From the NCBI GenBank assembly GCA_964390335.1, contig CAYMHU010000003.1:62001-126000 (forward strand): a stretch of 64,000 nucleotides of DNA, in the 5' to 3' direction. Every line of letters begins with the position of its first letter. The first letter of the stretch is position 1. Source of the DNA: Granulosicoccus sp964390335 (GTDB lineage: Bacteria; Pseudomonadota; Gammaproteobacteria; Granulosicoccales; Granulosicoccaceae). The translations under genes were made by a program, and so were the position numbers. The notes under the pieces are model-generated. The model searched no databases. It saw nothing but the letters and a program-made list of their open reading frames with translations, and was not told the DNA's origin. Shown piece by piece: positions 9,510 through 19,046 of the stretch.

Positions 9510-9854
9510 ATGATAGCCAAACACCTTTGGGTACTCACTACGCTAATTTGCATAAGCCTACTAAGCGGCTGTGCGACAACCCCTGACCCAAGCAATGCAG
9601 AAAACCAGCGTATGGCAATACAGCGCTGGCAAGCCTGTATAAAAAGGAACACGTCCGATTCGACAAACACATTGAACGGCGTGCAGCAGCTAATGGAATA
9701 TAAATGCGAAGGTCATACACGCGATGTGATCGCCACCTTTCCACCACATCAGGAAAAACAGATTGACCAGCTATTAACTGGCTACGTTATCCGACAAGCT
9801 TTAACAAATATTCCTAATTCCGAAGCTTCCGCAGTAGTACCCGTATTGTTCTAG
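9510..9854 (+). CDS. Small lipoprotein of unknown function
   Basis: A 114-residue protein with a lipoprotein signal peptide ending in the lipobox LLSGC (Cys about residue 21), so it is likely anchored in the outer or inner membrane. The ATG at 9510 follows GGAGAGG closely and is preferred over 9480. The mature part has two cysteines (WQACIKR, EYKCEGH) that could form a disulfide. I do not recognise a family. It stands alone between the MFS gene and fkpA. Confidence 0.75.
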   Translation: MIAKHLWVLTTLICISLLSGCATTPDPSNAENQRMAIQRWQACIKRNTSDSTNTLNGVQQLMEYKCEGHTRDVIATFPPHQEKQIDQLLTGYVIRQALTNIPNSEASAVVPVLF

Positions 9855-9975
9855 CTAATCCTGACTGGCTCGCAATACAACTACACAAGGTACGGTTCAA
9901 ATTTGGCTGATTTTTGGCATGATCTGTGACATAGTGTCGGGGTAAATAACTCCCCTACTTTCACAGGAAAAAATC

Positions 9976-10647
9976 ATGAAATCACAGCTCTTAGCTGTTG
10001 CATTAGCAGGCGCTCTAAGCCAAGGCGTACTCGCACAAGATATCACCCTTGAATCTGATACAGATAAACTGAGCTATGGCTTGGGTATGATGATCGGAGA
10101 GCGCGTTCTTAAAAACTACGGCGAGCTTAACTACGATATCCTGATGAAAGCCATGGTTGCGCAAAACGAAGGCAATGAAACGCTCATCTCAATGCAGGAT
10201 GCGCAGCAAATTCTGCAATCCCAGCAAACGAAAGCTGCAGAAGCTGCTAGCGCCGAGGCAAAAGCGGCAGGCCAAAAATACCTGGCAGATAACGCTGCCC
10301 GCGAAGGCGTTTCTGTGACTGCTTCCGGCTTACAGTACGAAGTGCTGGAAGCGGCCGATGGCGCCAAGCCCACTGTTGAAGATACCGTTACAGTTCACTA
10401 TTCTGGCTCCCTAACCAACGGTACCGTTTTTGACAGTTCTTATCAGCGAGGTGAACCTACTCAATTTCCATTACGCGGGGTCATTCCCGGTTGGACAGAG
10501 GGTCTTCAGCTTATGAACGTTGGCAGCAAGTTCCGATTTGTCATTCCTTCTGAATTGGCTTACGGAGAACGTGGCGCTGGTCAGAGCATCGGGCCGGGTG
10601 AAACGCTGGTTTTTGATGTTGAACTGTTAGAGATTCAAGGTCAGTAA
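9976..10647 (+). CDS. FKBP-type peptidyl-prolyl isomerase (FkpA/Mip-like)
   Basis: A 223-residue periplasmic folding catalyst. It has a cleavable signal peptide (residues 1-20, cleavage after GVLA), an N-terminal helical dimerisation region with an Ala/Lys-rich linker (about 25-110), and a C-terminal FKBP domain (about 112-223) with VHYSG, VFDSSY, VIPGWTEGLQ and IPSELAYGERG segments. The order is that of Mip/FkpA. A ribosome-binding AGGA lies just upstream. It ends before a hairpin shared with the convergent GMC gene. Confidence 0.93.
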   Translation: MKSQLLAVALAGALSQGVLAQDITLESDTDKLSYGLGMMIGERVLKNYGELNYDILMKAMVAQNEGNETLISMQDAQQILQSQQTKAAEAASAEAKAAGQKYLADNAAREGVSVTASGLQYEVLEAADGAKPTVEDTVTVHYSGSLTNGTVFDSSYQRGEPTQFPLRGVIPGWTEGLQLMNVGSKFRFVIPSELAYGERGAGQSIGPGETLVFDVELLEIQGQ

Positions 10648-10667
10648 TAGCAAATAAGATGTATATA

Positions 10668-10690
10668 TCCACCCTGCACTGCAGGGTGGA
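10668..10690. terminator. Hairpin between convergent genes
   Basis: TCCACCCTGC (10668-10677) pairs perfectly with GCAGGGTGGA (10681-10690) around a three-base loop, between the stops of the fkpA-like gene and the GMC gene. Neither side has a strong T-tract, so termination in both directions is plausible but not certain. Confidence 0.5.
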
Positions 10691-10692
10691 TG

Positions 10693-12396
10693 CTAACACC
10701 CACCACTAACCGGTTCGCCCTTCATATTGCGCTGCCGATTTTCCCAATCTTCCGCAATCCATACCGGCGCATCATTCTCAGCCACCAACAGCTCACCCTT
10801 AATAATATCCGCGGCACGTTCGGCTAACATAATTGTGGGCGCATTCAGATTGCCGTTAGTAATAGCCGGAAAAACGGAAGAGTCCACTACCCTCAACTGT
10901 TCAATACCACGGACTCTACACTGTGCATCGAGTACAGCCATAGGATCATTGTCTGCCCCTATCTTTACAGAACACGACGGATGATACGCACTTTCAACGT
11001 TCTGCCTGACCCATTGATCTATCTGTGCATCGGTCTGAACATCAGCGCCGGGCTGAATTTCATCACCACGGTATTGTTCTAAAGCATTTTGTTCCAATAT
11101 TTCGCGTGTTAAACGAATAAGATCTCGCCAATCTTGTCGATCTTGCTCGTGTTCTAAATAATTAAACAAGATAGAAGGCGTTTGCGCCGGGTCCGACGAA
11201 TTAATACGAACCCTGCCCCGGCTGAATGGATTATTAGGACCCACATGCACCTGATACCCATCACCATCAAAGGCCGACCTACCATCGTATCGCATGGCAG
11301 CGGGTAGAAAATGGTACTGCACATTAGGCGAAGGAATCCCGGCACGCGAACGGATAAACGCACAAGCTTCAAAATGATTAGTAGCGCCTAAACCACTTTT
11401 ATTCAGCACCCATTGCGCACCAATAAGCCCTTTGGAAAACAGATTCAATTTTCGATTCAGCGATACCGGTTCTTTGCAGCGATACTGAAAGTAAACTTCC
11501 AGATGATCTTGCAGGTTTTCACCAACGCCCGGTGAATCCAAACGAACCTTGACACCTGCATCTTCCAATACTTGCGCAGGCCCAATACCGGAGCGTTGCA
11601 ACAAAGTGGGCGACCCAATTGCACCGGCTGACAATATGACTTCGCGTTGTGCAAATATTTTCAGTTGTCTGTTAGCAGTCCGGTAGCGGATACCTGCCGC
11701 ACGATCACCATCAAAGATGATTTCCTGCGCCAAGGTGTTCGGTATGATGGTTAAATTTTTCCGTTGCTTGGCAGGCTTCAAATAGGCATTAGCTGTTGAC
11801 CAGCGCACACCACCTTTAACGCTCATGTGCATCTGCCCAAAACCTTCTTGCTGATACCCATTGTAATCGGCTGTAAACGGATACCCTGCTTCCTGACCAG
11901 ATTCAATAAATGCTTTGTACAATGGATTCAATTTCATATCGTTACCAGTACAAACACCCAGTGGCCCGGAACCACCGCGATAACTATTAGCGCCGTTTAT
12001 CCAGGTTTCCATTTTCCGGTAGTATGGTAAGCACGCGGCATAGTTCCAACCTTCGGCGCCGAGCTTTTCCCACGCATTAATATCACAGGCATGACCTCGG
12101 ACAAACACCATACCGTTTATCGATGAGGAACCACCCAGGACTTTCCCGCGCGGGCAGTCGAGTCGCCGATTATCCAAATACGGCTCTGGTTCAGACTCAA
12201 AACCCCAGTTGTACTTGGGCATATTCATTGGAATAGACAACGCGGTGGGCATTTGGATAAACAGACTCTTATCCGAACCGCCGGCTTCAAGAAGCGCTAC
12301 CGATATGTCCGGGTTTTCGGACAGACGCGCAGCTAAAACACAACCAGCAGAGCCGGCACCCACAATCACATAATCAAATTCAGAATCAGTCATCAT
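10693..12396 (-). CDS. GMC-family oxidoreductase (choline dehydrogenase-like)
   Basis: A 567-residue FAD-dependent alcohol oxidoreductase. The dinucleotide fold VGAGSAGCVLAARLSE is at about 11-26, the GMC signature GKVLGGSSSINGMVFVRG at about 84-101, a second signature LSAGAIGSPTLLQRSGIGP in the middle, and the catalytic His in ESAYHPSCS near the C-terminus. It is close to BetA (choline to betaine aldehyde), but family members oxidise many alcohols. It is 15 bases downstream of an MttB-family gene, suggesting that both act on a quaternary-ammonium or methylated alcohol. No betaine aldehyde dehydrogenase is adjacent, so calling it betA would be unsafe. Confidence 0.88.
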   Translation of the reverse strand: MMTDSEFDYVIVGAGSAGCVLAARLSENPDISVALLEAGGSDKSLFIQMPTALSIPMNMPKYNWGFESEPEPYLDNRRLDCPRGKVLGGSSSINGMVFVRGHACDINAWEKLGAEGWNYAACLPYYRKMETWINGANSYRGGSGPLGVCTGNDMKLNPLYKAFIESGQEAGYPFTADYNGYQQEGFGQMHMSVKGGVRWSTANAYLKPAKQRKNLTIIPNTLAQEIIFDGDRAAGIRYRTANRQLKIFAQREVILSAGAIGSPTLLQRSGIGPAQVLEDAGVKVRLDSPGVGENLQDHLEVYFQYRCKEPVSLNRKLNLFSKGLIGAQWVLNKSGLGATNHFEACAFIRSRAGIPSPNVQYHFLPAAMRYDGRSAFDGDGYQVHVGPNNPFSRGRVRINSSDPAQTPSILFNYLEHEQDRQDWRDLIRLTREILEQNALEQYRGDEIQPGADVQTDAQIDQWVRQNVESAYHPSCSVKIGADNDPMAVLDAQCRVRGIEQLRVVDSSVFPAITNGNLNAPTIMLAERAADIIKGELLVAENDAPVWIAEDWENRQRNMKGEPVSGGC

Positions 12397-12411
12397 TCAG
12401 TATGCCTGCGA

Positions 12412-13944
12412 CTAGAAGTCTGTAGCCGCACCACCTTCGGATTTACGTTTTAATACGAAAGTATCAAGTTCCTCTTTAATAGCAGCGTCTAGCGGCGGTT
12501 GTTCATAGCTTGCCAGGCGTTGTTTCCAAACTTTGTTGGCTTTTTCAAACGCGGTTGGCGAACCTGCTTCGTGCCATGATTCATAGTTTCGCCAATCACT
12601 TAAAACGGGCGCATAGAACGCATCTTTGTACCGATCCTGTGTGTGCTGTGTACCAAAGAAGTGGCCACCCGGCCCCACGTCATTAATGGCCGATAATGCG
12701 AATGCATCGTCTGAAAAATCCAACGGAGTTAAATACTCCTGAACCATCTGGAGTAAATCAATATCCAGAATGGTTTTTTCGTAGGAGCAGCACAATCCAC
12801 CTTCCATCCATCCTGCAGCGTGTTTCAATATGTGCAGCCCACTATCAACAGCGCCCCACAAGGAAAACACGCTTTCATAGGCGGCTTGCGCATCCACAGT
12901 ATTGGCAGCACAAACGTTAGAAGTTCTGTACGGTACGTTGTACCGACGCGCTAACTGGCCACCAATGATCTGCGCTTTCATGTATTCCGGCGTGCCAAAC
13001 GCAGGCGAACCCGACTTCATATCCACATTAGAGGTAAACCCACCGTACACAACTGGCGCACCAGGTTGCACCATTTGAGAAAATGCAATGCCGGCCAAGG
13101 CTTCAGCGTTTTGTAATACCAAAGCACCGGTAATCGTAATAGGTGCCATCGCACCAGCCAACGTAAACGGCGTTATGACAACTACCTGCCCCATTGAAGA
13201 CATTTCGATGATGCCTTGCAGCATGGGTATATCTAACTGCAACGGTGAGTTGGTATTAATGATGGTCCAAACAGAGGGTTCTTCTTTAAATTGCTCAACA
13301 CTCACTCCACGACCTATGCGGGTCATTTCTATGGCATCGCGATTACGATCTGCGCCCAATGAATATACACAATACGCTTTGTCCGTCAGTGTTAGAAGAT
13401 CATAAATACACTCAAGATGACGAACCGATGCATGAATATCGGTTGGCTCACAAGGATACCCACCATTCATGTGCAAAACATTATGCAGCTGGGTTAATTT
13501 GAGAAAGTTCTGAAAATCAGCTTTGTTACCCGAGCGGCGGCCTTTGTCTAAACACGATGCATTTGGTGCGCTGGCCATCATACTAAACGTGAGTTTGTCA
13601 CCACCTATATGCACATTGTGGGCTGGATTACGCGCATGCAGTGTGAATTCGCTGGGAGCTTGCTGCACCAACGACATAATAAGCTCTTGATCAAAACGAA
13701 CCATCTTGGTGTCTGTATTAACCTGCGCACCCGCTTCACGCATGATGTCACGCGCACCATCGTGCAGAACGCAAATACCTGTTTCAGCCAGCACACGCAG
13801 TGATGCGTTATGCAATGACTCAATCTCATCTGCCGATGCCAGTTCCAACGGGCGTGTTTGTCTGATAGGTTGCTGAAACGGCCGCTGTAAAAATTCCGAT
13901 CCGGCAGGAGCGGCACGGCGACCGCGACGAGTTCTTTTAGTCAT
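12412..13944 (-). CDS. MttB-family (trimethylamine methyltransferase-like) protein
   Basis: A 510-residue MttB superfamily protein with the basic N-terminus (MTKRTRRGRRAAPAG) and the HARNPAHNVHIGG, NTNSPLQLD, VYGGFTSN and GPGGHFFGTQHT segments shared with the copy at the left edge. It has no in-frame TAG, so it is a non-pyrrolysine member and probably demethylates a quaternary amine. It is upstream of the GMC oxidoreductase gene by 15 bases and downstream of upp by 39 bases. No cognate corrinoid protein or methyltransferase activator is in the window. The substrate is unknown. Confidence 0.88.
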   Translation of the reverse strand: MTKRTRRGRRAAPAGSEFLQRPFQQPIRQTRPLELASADEIESLHNASLRVLAETGICVLHDGARDIMREAGAQVNTDTKMVRFDQELIMSLVQQAPSEFTLHARNPAHNVHIGGDKLTFSMMASAPNASCLDKGRRSGNKADFQNFLKLTQLHNVLHMNGGYPCEPTDIHASVRHLECIYDLLTLTDKAYCVYSLGADRNRDAIEMTRIGRGVSVEQFKEEPSVWTIINTNSPLQLDIPMLQGIIEMSSMGQVVVITPFTLAGAMAPITITGALVLQNAEALAGIAFSQMVQPGAPVVYGGFTSNVDMKSGSPAFGTPEYMKAQIIGGQLARRYNVPYRTSNVCAANTVDAQAAYESVFSLWGAVDSGLHILKHAAGWMEGGLCCSYEKTILDIDLLQMVQEYLTPLDFSDDAFALSAINDVGPGGHFFGTQHTQDRYKDAFYAPVLSDWRNYESWHEAGSPTAFEKANKVWKQRLASYEQPPLDAAIKEELDTFVLKRKSEGGAATDF

Positions 13945-13983
13945 ACTTGAGCGCCAAAGAAAAACTGTTTATTCGTGTGCTGA

Positions 13984-14643
13984 CTACTTGGTTCCAAAGA
14001 TACGATCACCGGCATCACCCAAACCCGGAACGATATACCCATGATCATTTAAATGAGAGTCGACAGCAGCGGTAACCACCGGTACATCAGGGTGCGCCTT
14101 GTTGAATGCAGCAATACCCTCGGGGGCAGATATTAAACACACGAACCGCATATGCTTTGCACCGTCGTCTTTTAGTTTCTGCACTGCTGCAATGGCGGAA
14201 TTAGCCGTGGCCAACATCGGGTCTACAACCACCAACAACCGTTCGGCCATGCTACGAGGCACTTTGTAGTAGTACTCGACGGCTTGCAATGATTCGGGGT
14301 CGCGGTACAAACCAACATGTCCGACGCGCGCAGACGGGATCACGTCAAGCATGCCATCAAGCAAACCGTTACCGGCTCTCAGAATAGAGATAAAGGCCAG
14401 CTTTTTACCTTTGATCATTGGCGCAGACATCTTATCTACAGGTGTTTCAACCTCGACCATTTCAAGCTCTAAATCTTTACACACCTCAAAACATAACAAC
14501 CACGAAATTTCACGCAACAGACTTCGGAACGCGGTGACAGGCTGGTTCTTATCACGCATAAGTGTCAGCTTGTGCTGCACCAATGGGTGTTCCACCAACG
14601 TTACTTTGAGTCCTTTATCATCGAGCTGTTTTTGTGTGTGCAT
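13984..14643 (-). CDS. upp: Uracil phosphoribosyltransferase
   Basis: A 219-residue type I phosphoribosyltransferase that makes UMP from uracil and PRPP in pyrimidine salvage. The PRPP-binding segment VVDPMLATANSA and the uracil-binding C-terminal segment GYIVPGLGDAGDRIFGT are intact, as is the flexible LRAGNGLLDGML loop. It lies 16 bases downstream of ettA on the same strand. Confidence 0.95.
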   Translation of the reverse strand: MHTQKQLDDKGLKVTLVEHPLVQHKLTLMRDKNQPVTAFRSLLREISWLLCFEVCKDLELEMVEVETPVDKMSAPMIKGKKLAFISILRAGNGLLDGMLDVIPSARVGHVGLYRDPESLQAVEYYYKVPRSMAERLLVVVDPMLATANSAIAAVQKLKDDGAKHMRFVCLISAPEGIAAFNKAHPDVPVVTAAVDSHLNDHGYIVPGLGDAGDRIFGTK

Positions 14644-14659
14644 AGGGACTCCCTAATTA

Positions 14660-16327
14660 TTATTTTGCGAGTTTCTTATAACGAACGCGTTTAGGTTGTA
14701 CAGCATCAGTGCCCAAGCGTTCACGGCGATCGGCTTCATATTCGGTGTAGTTACCAGCGAAGAAGTTAATTTCTGACGGGTCTTCATAGGCCAATATGTG
14801 CGTTGCTACTCTGTCCAGAAACCAGCGATCGTGTGAGATGACAATGGCTGCGCCGGCAAAGTCGAGCAGCGCTTCTTCCAATGCACGCAGGGTTTCAACA
14901 TCCAAATCGTTTGAGGGTTCATCCAACAGTAATACATTGGCTCCCTGCTTTAACGTCATGGCTAAATGAAGTCGTCCGCGTTCACCGCCCGATAAGTCTT
15001 TTACCACTTTTTGTTGGTCTGCGCCTTTAAAGTTGAACCGGCCTACATAGTTGCGCGACGGCACTTGGTAATTACCAATTTGCAAAACATCTGAACCACC
15101 CGATAACACTTCGTAAACTGTTTTTTCACCCTCAAGGTCATCACGACTTTGATCCACATAAGCAAGTTGTACAGTTTCGCCGATATCAATTTTACCGCTA
15201 TCAGGTTGCTCTTGATCCATAATCATTCGAAACAGCGTTGATTTACCTGCGCCGTTACCACCGATAACACCAACAATAGCGCCTTGCGGAATACTAAAAG
15301 ATAAGTCTTCTATCAGAACCCTATCGCCGTACGATTTAGCCACGTTTTCAAAATTAATGACTTTATCGCCCAAGCGCGGCCCGGGAGGAATATAGATTTC
15401 GTTGGTTTCTGAGCGGCGCTGGAATTCCTGCGACTGCATTTCTTCAAAACGCGCCAATCGCGCTTTTGATTTTGACTGGCGTCCTTTTGCGCCTTGTCTG
15501 ACCCACTCCAATTCGGCCTTCATGGCTTTAGCATGTGCAGACTCTTGTTTGGATTCGGCTTCCAGACGTTGCGCTTTTGCATCGAGCCAGCCTGAATAGT
15601 TACCTTCGTAAGGAATACCGTAGCCACGATCAAGTTCCAAGATCCAGCCAGCAACGTTATCAAGGAAGTATCGATCGTGAGTTATGGCCACAACAGTGCC
15701 TGAGAAGTCATGCAGGAATTGTTCTAACCATGCAACTGAATCTGCATCAAGGTGGTTGGTTGGCTCGTCCAGTAACAGCATATCGGGGCCAGACAACAAT
15801 AAACGACACAACGCGACACGTCGCTTTTCACCACCGGATAAGTGCGCAACGTTGGCATCCCAATCAGGCAGTCGCAACGCATCAGCGGCAATTTCTAATT
15901 GGGTTTCCAGATTATGCGCGTCACTGGCCTGCAAAATCGCTTCTAACTTACCTTGCTCAGCAGCTAAGGCATCAAAGTCGGCGTCGGGTTCGGCATACAG
16001 GGCATAGACCTCTTCCAATCGGGCTTGCGCAGATTTAATTTCATCTACCGCTTCTTCGACTACCTCTCTCACAGATTTGGATGGGTCTAACTCTGGCTCT
16101 TGCGGCAAATACCCCACATTGATACCGGGCATCGGTCTGGCTTCACCTTCTATATCAGTATCGACGCCGGCCATAATACGCAGCAGTGTGGACTTACCCG
16201 CCCCATTCAGACCCAATACGCCGATCTTGGCACCGGGAAAAAATGACAGGGAAATATCGCGTAAGATCTGACGTTTGGGCGGAACAATCTTTCCTACCCG
16301 ATTCATCGTGTATACGTACTGAGCCAT
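14660..16327 (-). CDS. ettA: Energy-dependent translational throttle protein EttA (ABC-F)
   Basis: A 555-residue ABC-F ATPase with two nucleotide-binding domains and no membrane segments. Walker A motifs are GLNGAGKST and GGNGAGKST, the LSGGEKRR and LSGGERGR signatures are present, and both Walker B motifs end in DEPTNHLD/DEPSNDLD. The N-terminus MAQYVYTMNRVGKIVPPKRQ and the length are those of EttA. It binds the ribosomal E site and gates entry into elongation according to ATP/ADP level. It precedes upp on the same strand. Confidence 0.95.
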   Translation of the reverse strand: MAQYVYTMNRVGKIVPPKRQILRDISLSFFPGAKIGVLGLNGAGKSTLLRIMAGVDTDIEGEARPMPGINVGYLPQEPELDPSKSVREVVEEAVDEIKSAQARLEEVYALYAEPDADFDALAAEQGKLEAILQASDAHNLETQLEIAADALRLPDWDANVAHLSGGEKRRVALCRLLLSGPDMLLLDEPTNHLDADSVAWLEQFLHDFSGTVVAITHDRYFLDNVAGWILELDRGYGIPYEGNYSGWLDAKAQRLEAESKQESAHAKAMKAELEWVRQGAKGRQSKSKARLARFEEMQSQEFQRRSETNEIYIPPGPRLGDKVINFENVAKSYGDRVLIEDLSFSIPQGAIVGVIGGNGAGKSTLFRMIMDQEQPDSGKIDIGETVQLAYVDQSRDDLEGEKTVYEVLSGGSDVLQIGNYQVPSRNYVGRFNFKGADQQKVVKDLSGGERGRLHLAMTLKQGANVLLLDEPSNDLDVETLRALEEALLDFAGAAIVISHDRWFLDRVATHILAYEDPSEINFFAGNYTEYEADRRERLGTDAVQPKRVRYKKLAK

Positions 16328-16605
16328 CGTTTTGGGGCGCCCTCTCGGCAGTCGTTATTAAAGGCCCCATTGTATCGAAATCCAATGCAGAGACGGTAAA
16401 TACAAACCCCAAGCGACAATTACGCCCCTCAATGTCGCAAATCAGATCAAAACCAACCAAGGCATCTCGCCAAAATCCTTCTCCATGGTCATAAATAGCC
16501 GCGAATAGGCGGCGAACTTGTCGATTCCCTCCTAAACTAACGGTAGTACTGATATTTCGGCGCTGGCTGCCGGACTCTTAACTAACCCTGAATTGAGTTA
16601 CTGAT

Positions 16606-17847
16606 ATGTTCGCTTCATTCTTCCCCAAACCGAAATTGTTTTTTCTATCGGCGTTGATTTGGTTTTTGGTGGTGTTAGCCATCTGGCATCTCGGTTTAGT
16701 CGATATGGCGGAACGCTTCGCTCTATTCGGTGACGATTTAAGCGATCTCACCGAAGGTGAAAGACCTCCTTTTTTAACCATGGACAAAGCTTGGGTATAT
16801 CAGTACATCGTTATCTCATCAGTGCTGTTTTGTGTAGCTTGGTTGTTTGTCGGACGCAATAAGTGGTATTGGTGGTCTGTAGTCGGAACTACGTTCATTC
16901 TGGTGGTGACTTATTTTCTGGTTCAAATCAGTGTGTGGGTAAACGACTGGTGGGGCGAGTTCTTTGACCTTATCCAAAAAGCGCTGACCGACAAAGGCTC
17001 TACCTCCTTAGGTGATTACAACGATACAATACTGAGTGCACTGAACGTGTTGGTGCCTTCCATACTATCGCAGGTATTCTTTCTTTACTTCGTTCAACAC
17101 TATGTATTCCGCTGGCGCACAGCAATGAACGACTACTATATGCACCATTGGCCCAAACTACGTCACGTTGAGGGTGCCGCGCAGCGGGTGCAGGAAGACA
17201 CCATGCGATTCGCCGGCATCATGGAAGGCCTGGGAGCATCATTTGTGCGATCCATCATGACACTGATTGCCTTTCTGCCAGTATTGTGGGGTTTATCAGA
17301 AAACATCACCGAGCTGCCACTGATAGGTCATGTTAATGGTTCAATGGTATTTGTGGCACTGCTATCGGCCGTATTTGGAACGGTATTGCTGGCTGCTGTT
17401 GGGTATCGTCTACCCGGACTGGAATTCCAAAATCAAAAAGTTGAAGCCGCCTATCGAAAAGAACTCGTTTATGGCGAAGACAAAACCGACCGAGCAGCAC
17501 CACCGACCGTAAAAGAGCTGTTTGGCAATGTGCGTACAAACTACTTTCGTTTGTACTTTAATTATTTGTACTTCAACGTTTTCCGATATGCGTATCTGCA
17601 AGGTGCTTCTTTTATCCCCTTCTTTGCACTGGGTCCAACCGTTGTCGTCGGAGCTATAACCTTCGGTGTATTCCAGCAAATACGCAATGCATTTAATCAG
17701 GTGGAAAATGCGTTTCAATATCTTGTTAATTCCTGGACCACAATTGTTGAATTAATATCTATTTACAAACGCTTGATGGCATTTGAATCGGCTATCGATA
17801 CCAGCGCTGATTCCGGGTTAAGCTCGGATAGTACGGTCACTATGTAG
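16606..17847 (+). CDS. sbmA: SbmA/BacA-family peptide antibiotic transporter
   Basis: A 413-residue inner-membrane protein of the SbmA/BacA family, which imports antimicrobial peptides and other hydrophilic compounds using the proton gradient. The N-terminus MFASFFPKPKLFFLSALIW, the WWGEFFDLIQ segment, the long RWRTAMNDYYMHHWP motif and GASFVRSIMTLIAFLPVLW match the family along its length. About eight hydrophobic segments are seen. It is monocistronic, preceded by a 278-base region divergent from ettA in which I see no other gene. Confidence 0.92.
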   Translation: MFASFFPKPKLFFLSALIWFLVVLAIWHLGLVDMAERFALFGDDLSDLTEGERPPFLTMDKAWVYQYIVISSVLFCVAWLFVGRNKWYWWSVVGTTFILVVTYFLVQISVWVNDWWGEFFDLIQKALTDKGSTSLGDYNDTILSALNVLVPSILSQVFFLYFVQHYVFRWRTAMNDYYMHHWPKLRHVEGAAQRVQEDTMRFAGIMEGLGASFVRSIMTLIAFLPVLWGLSENITELPLIGHVNGSMVFVALLSAVFGTVLLAAVGYRLPGLEFQNQKVEAAYRKELVYGEDKTDRAAPPTVKELFGNVRTNYFRLYFNYLYFNVFRYAYLQGASFIPFFALGPTVVVGAITFGVFQQIRNAFNQVENAFQYLVNSWTTIVELISIYKRLMAFESAIDTSADSGLSSDSTVTM

Positions 17848-17883
17848 AGAGTTGCGGAATATGACAGCAAAGGGCTGTGCCGG

Positions 17884-18777
17884 TCAGCTGAAAAACCGGG
17901 GCAGCTCTTTGTGTAGTTGTTGGCGTACTACCCGTATTTTCTCGACATCACGCAAATCAACATGGGATAACACCCAAAGATCAGTTTTGGGAATGTTGTC
18001 TTCGACAGCAAGCTCAACAAGTTGATCTTCTTGATCAATGATGTATTGGGGTAATAGCGCCATGCCGACACCGGCCTTTGCTAGCGCTGCTGCTGCAATA
18101 ATACTGGTAGTTTGGGTGATATCGCACACCTTACTCTGTAGTCGTTCATCTAACCATTGATAAAACGAGGTATGCGAGAAACCGTCATTCAAGATAATAA
18201 AACGGTGATCATTGACGTTTTCTGGAAACGCATTTAAATTATGATTTGCAATATATGCTGGTGAAGCTGCCATTGCAAAACGGATTTCCCCAACTTTACG
18301 ACCAATCAAATTATCAGGTGGTTCGAGCCCTGTTCTAATAGCAATATCGGACTCACGATGGCTTATATTCGAAAATGAATTTTCCGTGCGGACAATAAAT
18401 CGAAGGCTGGGATAGTCGGCTTTAATATTCGCGACAATGGCGGGAATAATAAAACTGCATAAGGTGTCGGTACTGGTAATACTGACTTCACCTTCAATCT
18501 TTTTATCAGCACCTGTTATCTCACGCGAAATAGTATCCATCGTAACGCGCATTTTGAGTGCTTCGGCATACAGGGACTCACCGGCTGCCGTCAGGGTATA
18601 GCCTTGACTTGCATGATCAAACAGATGGGCTTGTAACTCCTCTTCAAAACTTCGTACCCGACGTTGCACCGTGCTATGACTAACATTTAGGCTCTTGGCA
18701 GCGCTCGACAATGTTCCATGTTCAGCTAACGCTAGAAAAAAACGGATATGGTCCCAACTCCAACTCAATTTGTTCAC
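17884..18777 (-). CDS. LysR-family transcriptional regulator
   Basis: A 297-residue regulator starting at the GTG at 18777 (VNKLSWSWDHIRFFLALAEHG), where family homology begins; a longer in-frame reading to 18912 adds 45 residues with no family character. The winged helix-turn-helix has GTLSSAAKSLNVSHSTVQRRV. The effector domain shows the type-2 periplasmic-binding fold with SITSTDTL and GVGMALLPQYI segments. It is divergent from the cytochrome c' gene, with three palindromes between them. Confidence 0.85.
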   Translation of the reverse strand: MNKLSWSWDHIRFFLALAEHGTLSSAAKSLNVSHSTVQRRVRSFEEELQAHLFDHASQGYTLTAAGESLYAEALKMRVTMDTISREITGADKKIEGEVSITSTDTLCSFIIPAIVANIKADYPSLRFIVRTENSFSNISHRESDIAIRTGLEPPDNLIGRKVGEIRFAMAASPAYIANHNLNAFPENVNDHRFIILNDGFSHTSFYQWLDERLQSKVCDITQTTSIIAAAALAKAGVGMALLPQYIIDQEDQLVELAVEDNIPKTDLWVLSHVDLRDVEKIRVVRQQLHKELPRFFS

Positions 18778-18906
18778 CCAATATATGCTGACGCTAAGTT
18801 TGGCCACTCTGCGGCAAATAAGCACAAGGACAAACAACCCAATTTGGCATTGCCTGAGGTCTTGACGATATCGCCCTACCAACATGTACCATACAAAATA
18901 ACCTTT

Positions 18907-18973
18907 GTGCAACTTTGCACTAGTACTTGCATTAATGCAATCCGAATCCTTTTGAGCTCAGAATCAATTCTGA
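18907..18973. promoter_or_regulatory. Cluster of three palindromes between the LysR and cytochrome c' genes
   Basis: GTGCAA-CT-TTGCAC (18907-18920), TTGCATTAATGCAA (18927-18940) and TCAGAAT-CA-ATTCTGA (18958-18973) lie in tandem. The first two share the half-site TTGCA(C/T) and their centres are 20 bp apart, about two helical turns. They are about 35-100 bases upstream of the ATG at 19008. The binding protein is unknown; the adjacent LysR regulator is a candidate. Confidence 0.5.
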
Positions 18974-19046
18974 TACAGTCAAGCCTCACGCACTCGCACA
19001 ATTGATTATGCTAAAAAAAATTCTGACTTTCACTTGAATAACGCTG

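Noticed and set aside
10693..12396. Naming the GMC oxidoreductase betA
   Set aside because: No betaine aldehyde dehydrogenase, BetI or choline transporter adjoins it, and GMC substrate range is broad.
17884..18912. Longer LysR reading beginning at 18912
   Set aside because: The extra 45 residues show no family similarity and would cover part of the palindrome cluster; homology begins at the GTG at 18777.
19035..19037. The TGA could encode selenocysteine, since selD is present
   Set aside because: It falls in the hydrophobic core of a signal peptide, where Sec has no role, and I see no selA, selB or selC in the window.
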